From contig OX375877.1 of NCBI GenBank assembly GCA_947359465.1, positions 23,385,235 through 23,449,234 of the forward strand: 64,000 nucleotides of DNA, read 5' to 3'. Positions 44,411-56,503 of this stretch are shown in pieces; positions within the stretch are counted from its first letter, which is position 1, and each line of letters starts with the position of its first letter. The translations under genes and the position numbers were made by a program. This stretch comes from Metellina segmentata (taxonomy: Eukaryota > Arthropoda > Arachnida > Araneae > Tetragnathidae). Below the pieces are notes generated by a model. That model had not been told where the DNA came from and did not search any database. It was given only the letters and a program-made list of their open reading frames with translations.

Positions 44411-46130
44411 AGGAAATGAGTATGAGAAAATTCTACACAAATTCAACAGATTTAAAAGACTTATGGAGGAAATCTAATTCTTTTATTGAAATAAGTGAAC
44501 ATTCAGATTAACACTTGAAAGTGTTAAGACTCATTTGAACAATAATGAACACACTCTGGGTCTTGACTTAATTTCGTTGTTGTCAACTTTGGATGACAAT
44601 GATATGCACTAAAAGAAACGTTCTCCACACCGCTGCAAAAATTTACGATCCTTGTGGATTTATAACGTTTTTCCTGATTCAAATAAAGTGCATTTTGCAA
44701 GTCATGGCAGCTTGGTGTGGATTGGTAGGAATTGATCTCAGGAGAAATTAAAGAAAGTTGACCAACCTGGTGTAACGAAATGCAATAATTTCAAAATTCC
44801 ATTATACCTGGACATTACTTTTCCACCAGGAGTATTATAAGTGGTGAAGATTTACAGTTACACGTGTTCTGCGATTCCTCTTTAAAGGCTTTTCGAACAG
44901 TGGCATATTTAAGATACAAAACATCACAAGACACTTTTCAAACTAATTTCGTAATCTTCAGATCTAGGGTTGAGCCTATTAAAAGGTAAACATTGCTCCG
45001 TTTGGAGTTTATCGGTGCTGTAATAGCCGCAGTAATAGTTAAACATCTTAAAGCCATCTTTAAAACTATACAAGGGTTTTTCTGTGGAGTGACTCGACGA
45101 TTGTACTCCATTGGATTAAAGGCTCGGCGTCCAGATGGAGGCCATTTGTGCCAAACCGAGTCGCAGAAATTCAGGAAGTTAAAGACCCCAGTGCTTGGAG
45201 GCACTGTATAAGTAAACATAATCCTGCAGACTTGTTGACGAGAGGATGTTTAAGTAAAGATTTGATTACCTCGAAAATGTGGTAGCATGGCTCTGAATGG
45301 TTAAATGAACCAGAAAAAGGTAAAGGGATTTGAATATGACTCGATAAGAAATCTCTTTACCCTACCCTACGTTTTGTTGATGTACTTAAAAGAAAGAAGA
45401 GTCTTAAGGGTCCTCTTACATCTGAATAACTCAATGGTGCTGAGCAGTTTTGGGTAAGAACTGATCAAATTTAATCTTACTTCAACGAAATTACATTCCG
45501 GAAGAATGGTAAACCTCTTCCAAAAGGCTCAAAATTATTATGTTTATACCCGTATTTGGATCTCAAAGATGTCCTGCAAATAAAGGGACGGTTACAGAAA
45601 ACCTATTTTTCAATGTGTGGAAAGTATCCAATCATACTCTTTTCTAAATCACAATTAACAGAATTATTGATTTGGAAATCCCATGAAAGAGTATTTCATT
45701 CAGATGTATCTCACACACTAGTTCATGTGAGAGAAAAATAATGGATCTTAAAAGCCAGGCAAACTATAAAAGCAGTTATAAAAAAAAGTACATTTGCTAA
45801 AGATTCAATTCTTTTCCAGGAGACCATAATGTTGCCCAACTATTAGCTGAACGAGTGGAACAATCAGCACCAATTTTCGATTATTGGTGTTGATTATGCT
45901 TGTGCGCTATTTGTGAAAGATAGTGATGCAAAACAGTATATTCCTTGATAATTTGTACATTGACAAGAAGTGGACATCTTGAACTAGTCTGTCGACTGAT
46001 ACCTTTCTTTTTGCCTACCGACACTTCTTTTTTCGACAAGAATTGTGTTCAGTGGTGATATCTGACAATGCACGAAATTTTAAACATGTTAAATTGCATT
46101 TAAAACAAATGTGGTCAGTTATAAATCAAC
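44411..46130 (+). pseudogene. BEL/Pao pol relic, unit B
   Basis: Same order of blocks as in unit A: RKFYTNSTDLKDLWRKSN, SVEP.KR..LRLEFIGAVIA near 44990, DDCTPLD-type RNase H in a shifted frame, PLPKGSKLLC near 45520 and the zinc motif SHERVFHSDVSHTLVHVREK near 45680, which retains its first His and the reading frame. The integrase core (45900-46110) is longer than in unit A. It ends at GTCAGTTATAAATCAAC where the CR1 begins. Stops and frameshifts throughout. Confidence 0.82.
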
Positions 46131-46189
46131 TATACAAATAAAAATATTGACGACCAGCTACAGGCTCAAACCCAACAAGGCTGGTCGTT

Positions 46190-49165
46190 TGTTTATAGTT
46201 TCCCAATTCCCACCGACTATCCAATTGTATCTTAAATTCGTACACTCCCTTTCAATTAACTATATTTCCATTTGTTACTACGTTCCATTTGTCTATTACC
46301 CTATTAAAGTAGTAGGTATTCCTTAAATCCCGACAAAAATTATTATTTTTCAATTTATACCCATGGCCCTTTGTTCTGTTATCCCTTGTTCTGTTATTGA
46401 AATTTAAGCCCTCTGTGTCCCCTTGTTTTACCAACTTGAAAAGCTGAATCAAACCCCCCTCCTTCTTCTTTCCGGTGTATACATGTTTAGCTTACTTAAA
46501 CGTTCATTATAGCCTAGATTTGCTATCCTCTTTATTATTTTTGTAGCTCTGTGCTAAACCCTTTCAATTAATTCTATATCCTTTTAGATATATGGAGCCC
46601 AGAATTGTGGAGCATATTCTAGATGTGGTCTTACTCAACCCTTGTATAACAGCAAGATTATATTCTTATCCCTTGAAGTTACAGTCTTTTTAATATACCT
46701 CAATAGCCAATTAGCCTTTTTACACACAGATGAACATTGACGCCACATTTTATAATCCCTGTGAATTATCACCCCAAGATCCTTGATTGTTTCTCCCTCC
46801 TTTACCTCTACTCCTTGCAGACAGTACTCGGCTGCACTGTTCCTGTAACCCATGTACAGAACTTGACATTTCCCTACATTAAATGACATACCCCATTTTA
46901 CAGCCCATTCGGATAGGATGTCTTATCAAAATACCCTTTTAAATTCTCTATCTGTAACATGGTATCCACTGTCCCCGTTTTTTAAGTTATCTGTAAATAT
47001 ACTGATTCTATTCTTAATCCCCTGACCTATATCATCTATGAAAATTATAAATAAAATTGGTCCCAAAACTGATCCCTGAGGCACAACACTTATAACGTCT
47101 GTCCACTGTGAATAATTTCCTTTTACCTGAACTCTCTGCTTTCTACACAATAACCAATTCTTTATCCCTATCAATTTTTTCCCCTGAATCCCCTGCCTTT
47201 CTAATTTAAACAGCAATGCCTCATCAGGTACTTTATTAAAAGCCTTTTGAAAATCAATGTATATGATATCTACACTGCTCTTATTATCCAGCTCCTCAGT
47301 ATTTTTTTCGTAGAACTTCAAAAGGTTTGTAGAGCAGGATCAGCCTTTCCTAAACCCATACTGATTATCTGACAACAGTTCCCCTTCCTCCAAGTATAAC
47401 ATTATATGCTTTTTTAACAGAGATTCAAATATTTTGACAATTACTGATGTTAGACTTACTGGGTCTATAGTTGCCCGGATCACTTTGTATTCCCTTTTTA
47501 AAAATTGGAGTTATGTTGGCCAACTTCCAATTTATTGGTACCCAACCCGTGCTATATGTTGAATTAAATATGATGTGAATAACGTCCCCCAATTCTACCG
47601 CGCATTCCACTAGTACTCTCGGATATATATAGTCTGGACCTGGTGCTTTAGATGGCTTAATTATTTTCTTCTATTCTTTCTACTATTTCTTCCCTGTTAA
47701 ATTTGCATTCTTTAATTGTACACCCTGTAAAGGCACCATCATTGGGATCCTTTTTTTAAATTTATAGTTACCATTGAAAACCCCCAGAAAAATGTCATTT
47801 AACACGTATGCCATTCCGACCTCGTCTCGAATTAATTCTTCTCCCCTCCCCTCCAACGGGCCCAGTGTAGTACTAAATTTTTTTTTTACCACTTGCATAT
47901 GCACACAATTCTTTTGGGTTTATATTTGTTCCCTTGTTTTTCCTCCAAGGACACCTTTTGCTTCCGACTAATATTTTTAAACCCCTCTGGCTTTCCCATA
48001 TGCATCCTTCCTGTCGTTACCAGTGCCTTTATATACCCTGTATGTTCTTTATTTTAATTTTAAATCTTTGTGTGTTTCCCCTGAAAACCACATAGGGAGC
48101 AAGTTTCTAGATTTTCCATTTCTTTTTTACGTTACATGTTCTTTTATCACTCTGTCTAACTTATTCTTGAATTCCTCCCATTGTTCAGAATGATGTGGTG
48201 CTATTAATCCCCCTTTGAATGTATTTTTTAACTATCCCCTGATCCTATGAAAATTTACCTTTCTGAAATTTGGCATAATCCTACTATTGATTGTGTATGG
48301 TGACTGAAAATTTATACTTAACCTGATACTTCTATGATCACTTTCACCCAGTTGCTCACCTATAACCAAATCTTGCACCCTATCCTCATCATTCCTGAAC
48401 ATCAAATCCAATATTGCATTGTCCCTAGTATCCTCATACACCATCTGGTACAAAAAACAATACTATATCACTTCCAAAAATGATGTCCCTTTCCCATTTG
48501 TAGCTAGATTATTTGTCCAGTCAATATTTGGATAATTATAGCCCCTCCTTAAAATTGATTCTCCTTTTTGACATGCTTCGTTCATCAGATTGCACATACC
48601 CTTTTCCTGCTCTTCACTACAAACAGGAGGTCTATATATATCACCCAGAATCAGTCCTTCGCCTTTGTCTGTATTCAGTTTCACCCAGACTGATTCTATA
48701 CTCTCAGTTTTACTATTTAACTTTATGTCCGTATAGTTCAAGAATTCTCTCACATAAATCAAAACCCCACCCTCTTTTCTTTTCACTTTGTCCTCCCTAA
48801 ACATTGTTAATCCACTCAATTCTAAAATTTGTGCATCTTCTCTGCTTGCCCAAATTTCAGTTATCCCAATGATATCTATATCCTCTGCTTGTGCAATTCC
48901 CCTGAGCACATCCATTTTATTTCTGACACTACGTGCATTACAATAAAATACTCTTAGCTTATATTTCACCCTTGTATTGCACTTTCCCTTTGTAGTATTA
49001 GTCTTTTAATTGTTTTTCACCCTTATATTGCACTTTCCCCTTGTATTATTTGTCTTAGTTTAGTTTTTCTCCCCCACATTGCACTTTCACTGTGTATTGT
49101 TTGTCTCCTGTAATTTGGACCCTGTTAGTTTTCCCAAGCAATTATTGTGTACTGTCAACCCTCTA
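46190..49165 (-). pseudogene. CR1-like ORF2 (endonuclease-reverse transcriptase) relic, unit B
   Basis: Endonuclease: VRNKMDVLRGIAQAED, DIIGITEIWASREDAQI, GGVLIYVREFLNYTDI, GDIYRPPVCSEEQ and LGESDHRSIRLS (48950 down to 48300). RT: DEALLFKLERQGIQGKK, DVISVVPQGSVLGPILF and FTDNLKN, where FADD has become FTDN (near 46990). The C-terminal FNRVIDKWNVV is near 46280. A repeated N-terminal linker lies at 48970-49110 with three copies of a GCACTTTCCC-containing unit on the plus strand. Frameshifts are present. Confidence 0.86.
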
Positions 49166-49190
49166 TGTCCTATCCATCCCTGCTTGTATT

Positions 49191-51196
49191 CTAGTTTTTT
49201 GACTCCATAATATTCAAAACCCGCTTGCCAACCTCCCTATTACCTATCAGGCATAAATGCAAATTGTCCCTGTTTATCCAATCCCTCCTACACTCCTTCC
49301 AGACATCTAAAAATCTAACCTCCTCCCTCACATCTAAAAATCTAACCTCCTCCCTCTCACACAAATCCCTTAACAACCCGTTTATCTTATTGGCTCTTTG
49401 ATTTAACCACCCATTATCTAACACAGGGGTGGCCAACCTGTGGCGCATGCGTCAAACTCGCATTTCAAACAAACATTTCGTCGCAATCTTTTGAGTTTGC
49501 ATTTTATATTATGTGTGATATGACGTACTTCTGATCTGTTTGTTCTTTTTCAAGATTTTTTTCCCTTTCAATGGTTTTTTTATTTTCCTGTTATTTTTCT
49601 CTGTGCAAAAGAAAATGAGCAAAAGAAGCGCAAAAAGTATGAGAGAAAAAGTGAATTTAACGAACAGTAAGAAAATGAGTTATTTACAGCAAGTCCATCA
49701 GGAAAATCGTTTTTTGCATTGTATGTGAAACTACTCTTTCACATAATAGAAGACACGATTTTAATAAACACTATAAAACACAGCATCAGGCTAGCATAGA
49801 AGGAAAAGTTAAACTTGATCTCGTGTCGGAGTTACTTAAAGAATATTTGACTAAAAAAAAGGAAGAAATCAGAAGACAAAATATTTTTGCTAATGTCAGT
49901 TGTGTAGACGAGGCGATGACAGAAGCGTCCTATGAAATTGCTTTAGCATTGGCGAAAAAAAAACCTGTTCTGTTTCCAAATATTTGCACGCCATCTTGGT
50001 AATAAAGGTATTGAAAAAAAAATCAGACGAAATTGCTATACCAAGGCAAACTAATCCGAGATGTATCGTGGAACTCTCTCTGTATGTATTTCAACAACTG
50101 GAAGACTTTTCTCTAGCTTTGGATGAATCAATGGACATAGTTGATGTAATCCAGTTATAAGCATTTTTGTAAGAGGAATGGATTATAATTTTAATGTCTT
50201 TGAAGAACTTGCCAGTCTGGAGTTATTGCATGATGAAACAAGAGGATCAGATATATTTAAAATGTAAAATCATGCCAAGAAAATCTAAACTAGATTATTG
50301 TACACATCAGTATTTGTACTGACGGTACGCAGTAAATGGCACTACACCTTTGTTTGAAAGATTTTTTAAATCGTACTGCGCTAAAATATCAATGAATTAT
50401 TACACACCAAGAGACACTGTGTGTAAATAATGTAGCATTTTTGTTACAGGTTGTTAAATGTGAGATTAAAATTAGAAGAAGAGCGTTAAACAGCCGATAA
50501 TTCAGAGAATATTTAATTATTAGATTTATAATATGGTGAACCTTTTCTTTATTGTGAGCTGCGCTGGCTTTCTAGAGGATAGGTTCTAAGTAGATTTTAG
50601 AAATTCAAAAATGCTATTTTTAATTTTTGAGAACAGGAAATTGAACTCTCCTGATGAAATAACTCTATTATTTGATAACAACTTACTATTTGAACTGGCA
50701 TTTTTAGTTGATGTACTACCGTCTCAATTAACTAAATTCGACGCTACAGGGCAAAAAGAAATTATTTCCTAGCTTAGTAAATAGCATTAATTAATTTAGA
50801 ATGACATTAAATCTGTTCATCTCTCAGTTAGAAATTCAGGATTTCAGTCAATTTCCACAGTTGAAAGAGCAGAGGGGATGTGCTGCGGATAATAACAATT
50901 TGACCAAATGTATTAAAATTAGTCTTATTAATTAACCTCTACTCCATGAGACGTAATGCCTCTCAAAAGTGTTTCCGCTTCCCTCTTAAGCTCATCATTA
51001 GTGGTCCTCTCTACATCATTGGTTCCCACCCACACTACTGCCTTTTTCTCCCCTTTAACTACACCTGCCTTAACTGCCTCAACTACATGTTTGACCCTGG
51101 CACCTGGCAAGCAACACCTTGCAAAATTGCGCTTTTTTCACCCTACCATGTCTCCCAAAACCCTAACCATTAAATCTTCAACAACAACCACTTTAG
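49191..51196 (-). pseudogene. CR1-like ORF1 esterase relic, split by hAT, unit B
   Basis: The N-terminal portion is deleted. The remaining esterase core MPGARVKHVVEAVKAGVVKG and VVWVGTNDVERTTN is in frame at 51110-50928. After the hAT it resumes LDNGWLNQRANKINGLL and ends LHLCLIGNREVGKRVLN. A 27-bp tandem duplication (49303-49356) repeats EEVRFLDV in this unit only. It lacks the start and is not functional. Confidence 0.8.
49424..50930 (+). mobile_element. hAT element nested in CR1 ORF1, unit B, right end lost
   Basis: The left terminus CAGGGGTGGCCAACC is at the same site as in unit A. The right terminus and C-terminal transposase are deleted: sequence jumps near 50930 to AACCTCTACTCCATGAGACG of ORF1. 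It keeps about 320 bp that unit A has lost, including an ELRWLSRG-like block near 50560, a hallmark of GTF2IRD2-type hAT transposases. The N-terminal piece begins MSKRSAKSMREKVNL at 49615. Broken by many stops. Confidence 0.8.
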
Positions 51197-51963
51197 TTTT
51201 TTTTTCTCAATATTACTTTTCTATAGAATTATATACTAATAAATTTCTATAGAATCGGAGGTCGTTATTTCTCTATACAAATATTCTAGAATTTTTTTTC
51301 CCTAGAAACGAAATTTTGTTTTTCAATTGAGTTTTATTAAACTTTATAAAAAAGTTTCGTAAGGGAACATTTATGGTCCTGAAATAAATGTGAAGTTGCC
51401 TGAACAATTTTGATTTTTGTTATATCTTGGCAAAATGGTAGAGTTCTTTTCCCCTAGAAAAAAATAATCTTAAATATATGAAAATGAAGCAATGAATACA
51501 AACACAATGGAGGGAAATATTTTTTTTTATTGAGTTTTAAATTCGAAATATCATGAAATGTGCTTTTTAGTTTTTCTAATAACGAAAATAAAAGTGATGA
51601 TTATACAGATGCTACAATATATAACATTAATGATGAATCAAATTTGAATATCAGCTTCTTAAAGTTTTCGTCGAAACGTTTTATGTGTAGTTTTTCTGCA
51701 AAGTTTCGAAATTTCAATGTAGGTTTGTTGGTTCTTCTTCATGGAGGTTCTAAAACTATGCTGAATATGCCTCTGCTTTCCAAGGAAATGATCTTTGCAT
51801 GGATTGTCTGATTCTTCTTTGTTTTGATTTGTAATGCCAAAAAGGTGTGAAGTATTAATCATTCCAGTCTTGTAACGATGACATTATTTTGGTGAGAATC
51901 GACGAGTCCTCAGTCCATTCGGTTTAGAAGGAAGGCTTTCTTTCCAGTGACTCTCAGTGATGC
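51197..51963. repeat. Unit flank, possible 3' region of the exon, unit B
   Basis: Collinear from about 51205 with 29720-30488. A minus-strand AATAAA complement (TTTATT) is near 51527. No gene is supported. Confidence 0.45.
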
Positions 51964-52261
51964 TTAGTACCACTGAGACGTCAGGACAAAATTGTCTGAG
52001 CAATTGTTGTCAACCTCATCTTCTCCGTTGATATCTGTGGCATCCTCTGCAGATGGTGTGTCAACAGCTTGTGTAGCAGCTAGTAATGCCCTTTCTGCCA
52101 TCTCGTCTTCGATGGTGCGGAGACGCAAGTCCATGTATTCATCCGGATGTTCTGCATTCCATTCTGCGAGGTAGTCGCGTTCCACATAGGGCTGCTGTTT
52201 CTTTTCTTTGGCCTCCTTTTTGGCCTGTTTCTTCTTAATTCTTTTTTCTTGAAACTTCCTT
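51964..52261 (-). CDS. Candidate terminal exon of an unrecognised gene, unit B copy
   Basis: Exact-length counterpart of 30489-30786: the same CCTACTATTTCAG acceptor, 298 bp open, same TAA. Substitutions relative to unit A include Lys to Glu, ValGlnGln to AlaLeuLeu, Val to Ser and LeuAsp to IleAsn. No indel has accumulated, although the neighbouring transposons have many. Function unknown; it may equally be a non-functional fragment that has kept its frame by chance. Confidence 0.42.
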
Positions 52262-52910
52262 CTGAAATAGTAGGTTGGTATTTATTAATTTTCCAAAACA
52301 CAAAGGACACATTATATGTATTTGAAACCAACATTTTATGGTAAAACGTAATGTTAACATACACCAAAATGCCTACAAATAAAAAATTTAAGGATAATAT
52401 AAGGAATAGATAAAATACTTACATTTGTTTTCCAAACCAATCCAACATCTTGAGAGTTGATTAAGACAACTACGAAATTGGAGTAAATAGCACTGAAAGG
52501 TACTTTCCGTTTAAAACGTAGGTAAAATTGACGTAAGTAGCACTGAAAAGTACTGTTTGTAAATAAAACGTCGTTAGAATTGACGAAAATAGCACTGAAA
52601 AGTACTGTTTATATGAAACGTCGATGAAAATGACGTAAATAGTACTGAAAAGTACTGTTTATAAATAAATTGCAGAGGAAAGTTCCTCTACAACAAAAAA
52701 TATCTTTAATCAAACGTATATTTATCTCACTTGATCAAAGCTTTAAATGCGCTAGTTAGCAGTTCGAAAGATAGAGCATGAATGACGAAATCTTTTTAAA
52801 ACAATACTTTTTACATGCGCAACAATGTTTGGATTAACAATGAATTAGAAATTTCGGTGCTTACGTAACAATGGCTCCATACATTATTATACGCAAATCA
52901 ACGTTATTGT
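52262..52910. repeat. Presumed intron with minisatellite, unit B
   Basis: Includes a four-unit version (about 52480-52668) of the 50-52-bp minisatellite, with GTACTGTTT and AACGTCG blocks. The flank continues to TTATTGTTTAA, where the TTAA transposon starts. Confidence 0.7.
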
Positions 52911-53756
52911 TTAAGGCTACAGTGGACACTAAAAATATTTTTTCTTAATTTTAAATAAAAAAGCTCAAAATTTTGTCTGATAATATATATTGTCAAACTA
53001 AACCTGAAAAAAAAATTTGGTGTAAAAAAAATTATTAATTTTTAAAATATTTGAAATTAAAAAAAAAATTTAACAAAAGTTCAAAATGCTCCGGGCTTTC
53101 CAATTTTTTCAATATCTTTGATTTTTTTTTTGATTTCTTATTTTAAGACACTATTTAAAAAATTTTGGGAAGCAATGTCATGTTTAATATGATAGTTTAT
53201 TAGTAATAAATAAAAATGTGCTCTTAAAAGGAATTTTTAAGAAAAAAAAAGACATTTTTAGTTAAAAAGTTAAATTTTTCTCTTCACACAATTATTATTA
53301 TATATGTGCATCCCAAAATCTTTTAATACTTATAACAGGAGAAAATATGGAGAGTCTTGTAGTTATAGGATGAAAATTGAGACGTCCGGAGCATTTTGAA
53401 ATTTTAGTTCGAAGCAATTTTTTGATTTGGAGAAAAACAACTTTTTTCATTTCAAAAGAGTATAAATAATTTTTAGGAATATATTTAGCTCTAGAACTCT
53501 AGCATAACACAAATATAGTTCATGCATTCTTTGTAATGCAGTTTTTAAGCACATAATTGTAATTCACGTAACGCATATGGATGGTAAAAAACTTTACGTA
53601 AATTGAAAGTCTTTAACTTTCTTAGTAAATAACTACAAGAAACCAAGAACACAAATTAAATTTAATTAAACACTAATATAGGATAGAAGAAGATGATAAA
53701 ATTTTACAGTACTGCTATTGAATTGAAAAACATGTATGTCATAATTGTAGAGTAGT

Positions 53757-53817
53757 GTTGTAATACAAGATGTGCGTATGTTGTAATACAAGATGTATGT
53801 ATGTTATAATACACGAT
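53757..53817 (+). repeat. 23-bp tandem repeat in the transposon's non-coding arm
   Basis: GTTGTAATACAAGATGTGCG plus TAT, then the same with TATGTAT, then a shorter third copy GTTATAATACACGAT. Confidence 0.75.
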
Positions 53818-53860
53818 AAAAAATGTATAAAAAGTAAAACAAAAGTAGTTCTCAAAAAAA

Positions 53861-55612
53861 TTAATATAATTTGATTGATGTAACCAAAATTAAAATGCTC
53901 CAGCACAATATGCTGCATCCGGTTTCACCGATTTTCTTTTTGGTTTTTTTTTTTTTTACCACAGCATTTTTCTGCGTTTTACGCCTGTGGTCCCGTCTTT
54001 TGGCAATAATCAGAGAAAAACTTGAATCTAAAGAGGGATTATCCTCCGATTCAAGAGCTTTCACATATCCCAAGTTATGTTTTTGAATAGCATCAGTTAC
54101 TGCTAACTCCAGCCTTCTTCGTGAAACGAACACTTCCTTGGGACATTTCCTCCAAATGCAGCTATGAATGTTTTCGTTGATGTTCTGCGTCTTACCAGCA
54201 ACACATCTGTCTAAAATAGCATCAGATGCTAGTAGCTGATAAACTGGCATAATCTTTTCCACAACCTGTGGCGTCAGGTGGGTCTTCATTGCAGCGTGAG
54301 ATTCTGGCATTTCCGCTTTGGCAATCGCCCTTCGGTAGAAACACTATGATGTTTCCCCATCAGGACACTTGGTATGCTGTGGCTTTCTGTCATTAGATGA
54401 GCAATGCAACAAACTAGCATATATAGCAGACTTCATTTGTTGTGTGTCAGGCACATTGTCTCTTATTGCTTTGCGATAAAAGTTTTGCAGCTTAACTATA
54501 TTTTTTTCAGTCAAGCTGCCTTTCTTTTTACCACCGAGCGTCAATTTTTCATGCGCCATTCTTTGACTTTATTTCTTAAGGATGTGCCCAACCTTTTTGC
54601 TACATGGTTTAGGCACTCTTCCTTTTGAATTTCAAGATCAGGCCCATAGACTTGATTCTGATTCAAGAACTGAAAAGTCTTCGAGTCCCCATCACTCAAT
54701 ACCGACACGTATCGCATACTGCAATCGCTCACAGACCTCCTCCACATATTTAGGGCAGCATGCATTTCCATAGCTCCGCTTGATCCATCGAAGTTCTTTT
54801 CGCATTCTTCAACATGCCCTTCTTTCCAAATGCAAAATTCAGGAGTACCCATTCCCAGATCCTTGGCAGTCATCACACAATTGTGACAGTACTTGGATAG
54901 TACTTCAAAGTCGAGGACAAGGCCACTTATTATGTCAATGACAATACCTAATCCAAGCTTTGAAGTATGCCCTCGCTTCTGCCACGTACCGTTGTAAGAA
55001 ACACTGACATCTATTACGACACTAGTACTAAGTGCGCCATCCATTTTGATATGAGCTGCTCTAGCAACTTCACGGGACACTTGCAGCATTCGTCGTTTGA
55101 CGTCTTGATTTTTAATAGACAAGTTCAGCATACATTTAGAAAAGGTTTTTTTGTCCATAACAGGCATATTTAATATAGAAGAAAAAGTTTCTAAGGCAGC
55201 ATGGCCTCTTCCTATGGACAAGAAGGCACTCACCAACTTGCCATTGATGTCATGAGAGCTTTTTGGTTCTTCTTGAGGACTTGAAAACACAGTACCATAG
55301 CTCTCATCGCATGTACCACACAAGAGCTCCAGCTTGACCGAATATCCCAAAGAATGGTGTTGATGCACAACAAGTGAACATTGTTCATTGTTTACAGCTT
55401 TTGCAGGGAACTTTCTCCAACAATTCATCAAACACAGTTTTGTGAGTGATTATGTAGTTGGCTTCAGGCTGTTGAGCTGGTTCCTGCTTTTCAACAATGT
55501 TAGCAGAACATTCTGATTTTGCATAGCGTTTCTGGCTATTTTCTGCATTTGCTTTCCTTCTCTTGCTGGGTCGGCCTTTTGGCTTCCTCCATCTCTTTGA
55601 AACAAGATCCAT
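53861..55612 (-). pseudogene. Mutator-like (Kolobok-type) transposase, lightly broken
   Basis: The protein starts MDLVSKRWRKPKGRPSKRRK with a basic N-terminus and a CKSC...CGTC zinc pair. The core, open from 55431 to 54541, has VIDVSVSYNGTWQKRGHTSK (first Asp, residue 141 of that piece), VLDFEVLSKYCHNC, NFDGSSGAMEMHAA, VLSDGDSKTF (second Asp, about residue 247) and QKEECLNHVAKRLGTSLRN (Glu, about 271). The distal part is in 54559-54344 and 54310-53861. Breaks are one frameshift near 55395, one near 54555 and one TAG at about 54341. These few lesions suggest a fairly recent loss of function. In public annotation such proteins are named Mutator-like transposase-domain proteins. Confidence 0.88.
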
Positions 55613-56055
55613 AGCAACAAAATTATAACAACAGCTTTTGAAAATGATTGCTACTGCTTATATGCACATGGGAAAAAAACGCTTTGTAAGTTTGTATACA
55701 AATAATGATATGCGGTTTCAGTCACAGATACAGTTAAAATTTACTGTTGCCATTTCAAATTTGATAAATTATAAACTGTTCTGAATAATTGTGAGGCTTT
55801 GAGAAGAGAACAGAAAATAATCCATATTTTCGCTGACTTGACACCTGTGTTTATGTGGCTGCAAAACGTAAACAAAGAGGCGTAGCCATGGCGGACGAAA
55901 ACGAAACTACCCCATAACTCAGCAAAAAAAGCATAAAATCGGAATTTTTTTTTTGTGTTTGATGGAAGAGTATATAAAATAACAAAATAAACTATAAAAA
56001 AAAATTCTGCAATTTCGTAAATTTTTGACATTTTAAGTGTCCACTGTAGCCTTAA

Positions 56056-56358
56056 GAGGAAAAAAGGAGGGGTTCAATTGTATTTATTTTAATTGTTCTA
56101 AGTAGGGAGTTTGAAATTTATGCTGAATACAGAATTAATGATGTAATATGTATAATTTCAATTCATTATTTGTTTTAATCTATCAGATTTTTGAAGATTC
56201 ATAAGTCATTAAAACTCTATTTCTAAATAATAAAACTGTTACTTTTACGACACGTGACATGATTTGTTTACTTTCCATTTCTAGACCTATAACATTCCTT
56301 TTAGCTCAGTCTATTTAAAGTGGACCACATGAATGAAAAAAATAAAACTAGCTGAATA
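56056..56358. repeat. Unit-end flank, no gene
   Basis: Continues the sequence that follows the TTAA transposon; collinear with 31552-31855. Confidence 0.6.
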
Positions 56359-56361
56359 TTA

Positions 56362-56500
56362 GGACCTGTTCACATGAAGCGTTTTCTAACGATAGCATAG
56401 ATAGAAACTTGAAATAGAGGAACCAAAAAACATAATTTAATACTTACGGAAATCTGACTTTGAAACCGCGAGTTAGAAAACTCCATATGTGAACAAGGCC
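56362..56500. mobile_element. PIF/Harbinger-like MITE, 139 bp, unit B/C boundary
   Basis: Same length and ends as at 31859-31997 (GGACCTGTTCACATG; right end ATATGTGAACAAGGCC with two substitutions) and TTA on both sides (56359-56361, 56501-56503). Confidence 0.75.
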
Positions 56501-56503
56501 TTA

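Larger units (their letters stand above)
46131..51196 (-). mobile_element. CR1-like non-LTR retrotransposon, unit B
   Basis: Same insertion site and orientation as in unit A. Its 3' hairpin is at 46151-46187. The 5' part is deleted: ORF1 sequence stops near 51196 and is joined to unit-flank sequence that corresponds to 29720 in unit A. The element carries the same nested hAT. Confidence 0.83.
52915..56051 (-). mobile_element. TTAA-flanked DNA transposon with Mutator-like transposase (Kolobok-type), 3137 bp
   Basis: Termini GGCTACAGTGGACACT and its inverted complement AGTGTCCACTGTAGCC are perfect over 16 bp, with TTAA at 52911-52914 and 56052-56055. Unit A reads TTATTGTTTAAGGGGGGAAA across the same position, so one TTAA was duplicated on insertion. 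The element carries one transposase reading frame in pieces on the minus strand. Mutator elements usually make 9-bp duplications; TTAA points to a Kolobok-type superfamily instead. AT-rich non-coding arms of about 0.9 kb (left) and 0.4 kb (right) flank the coding part. Confidence 0.9.

Noticed and set aside
53871..54086. Plus-strand frames across the TTAA transposon (also 54404, 54582, 54967)
   Set aside because: They are antisense to the transposase coding pieces on the minus strand.
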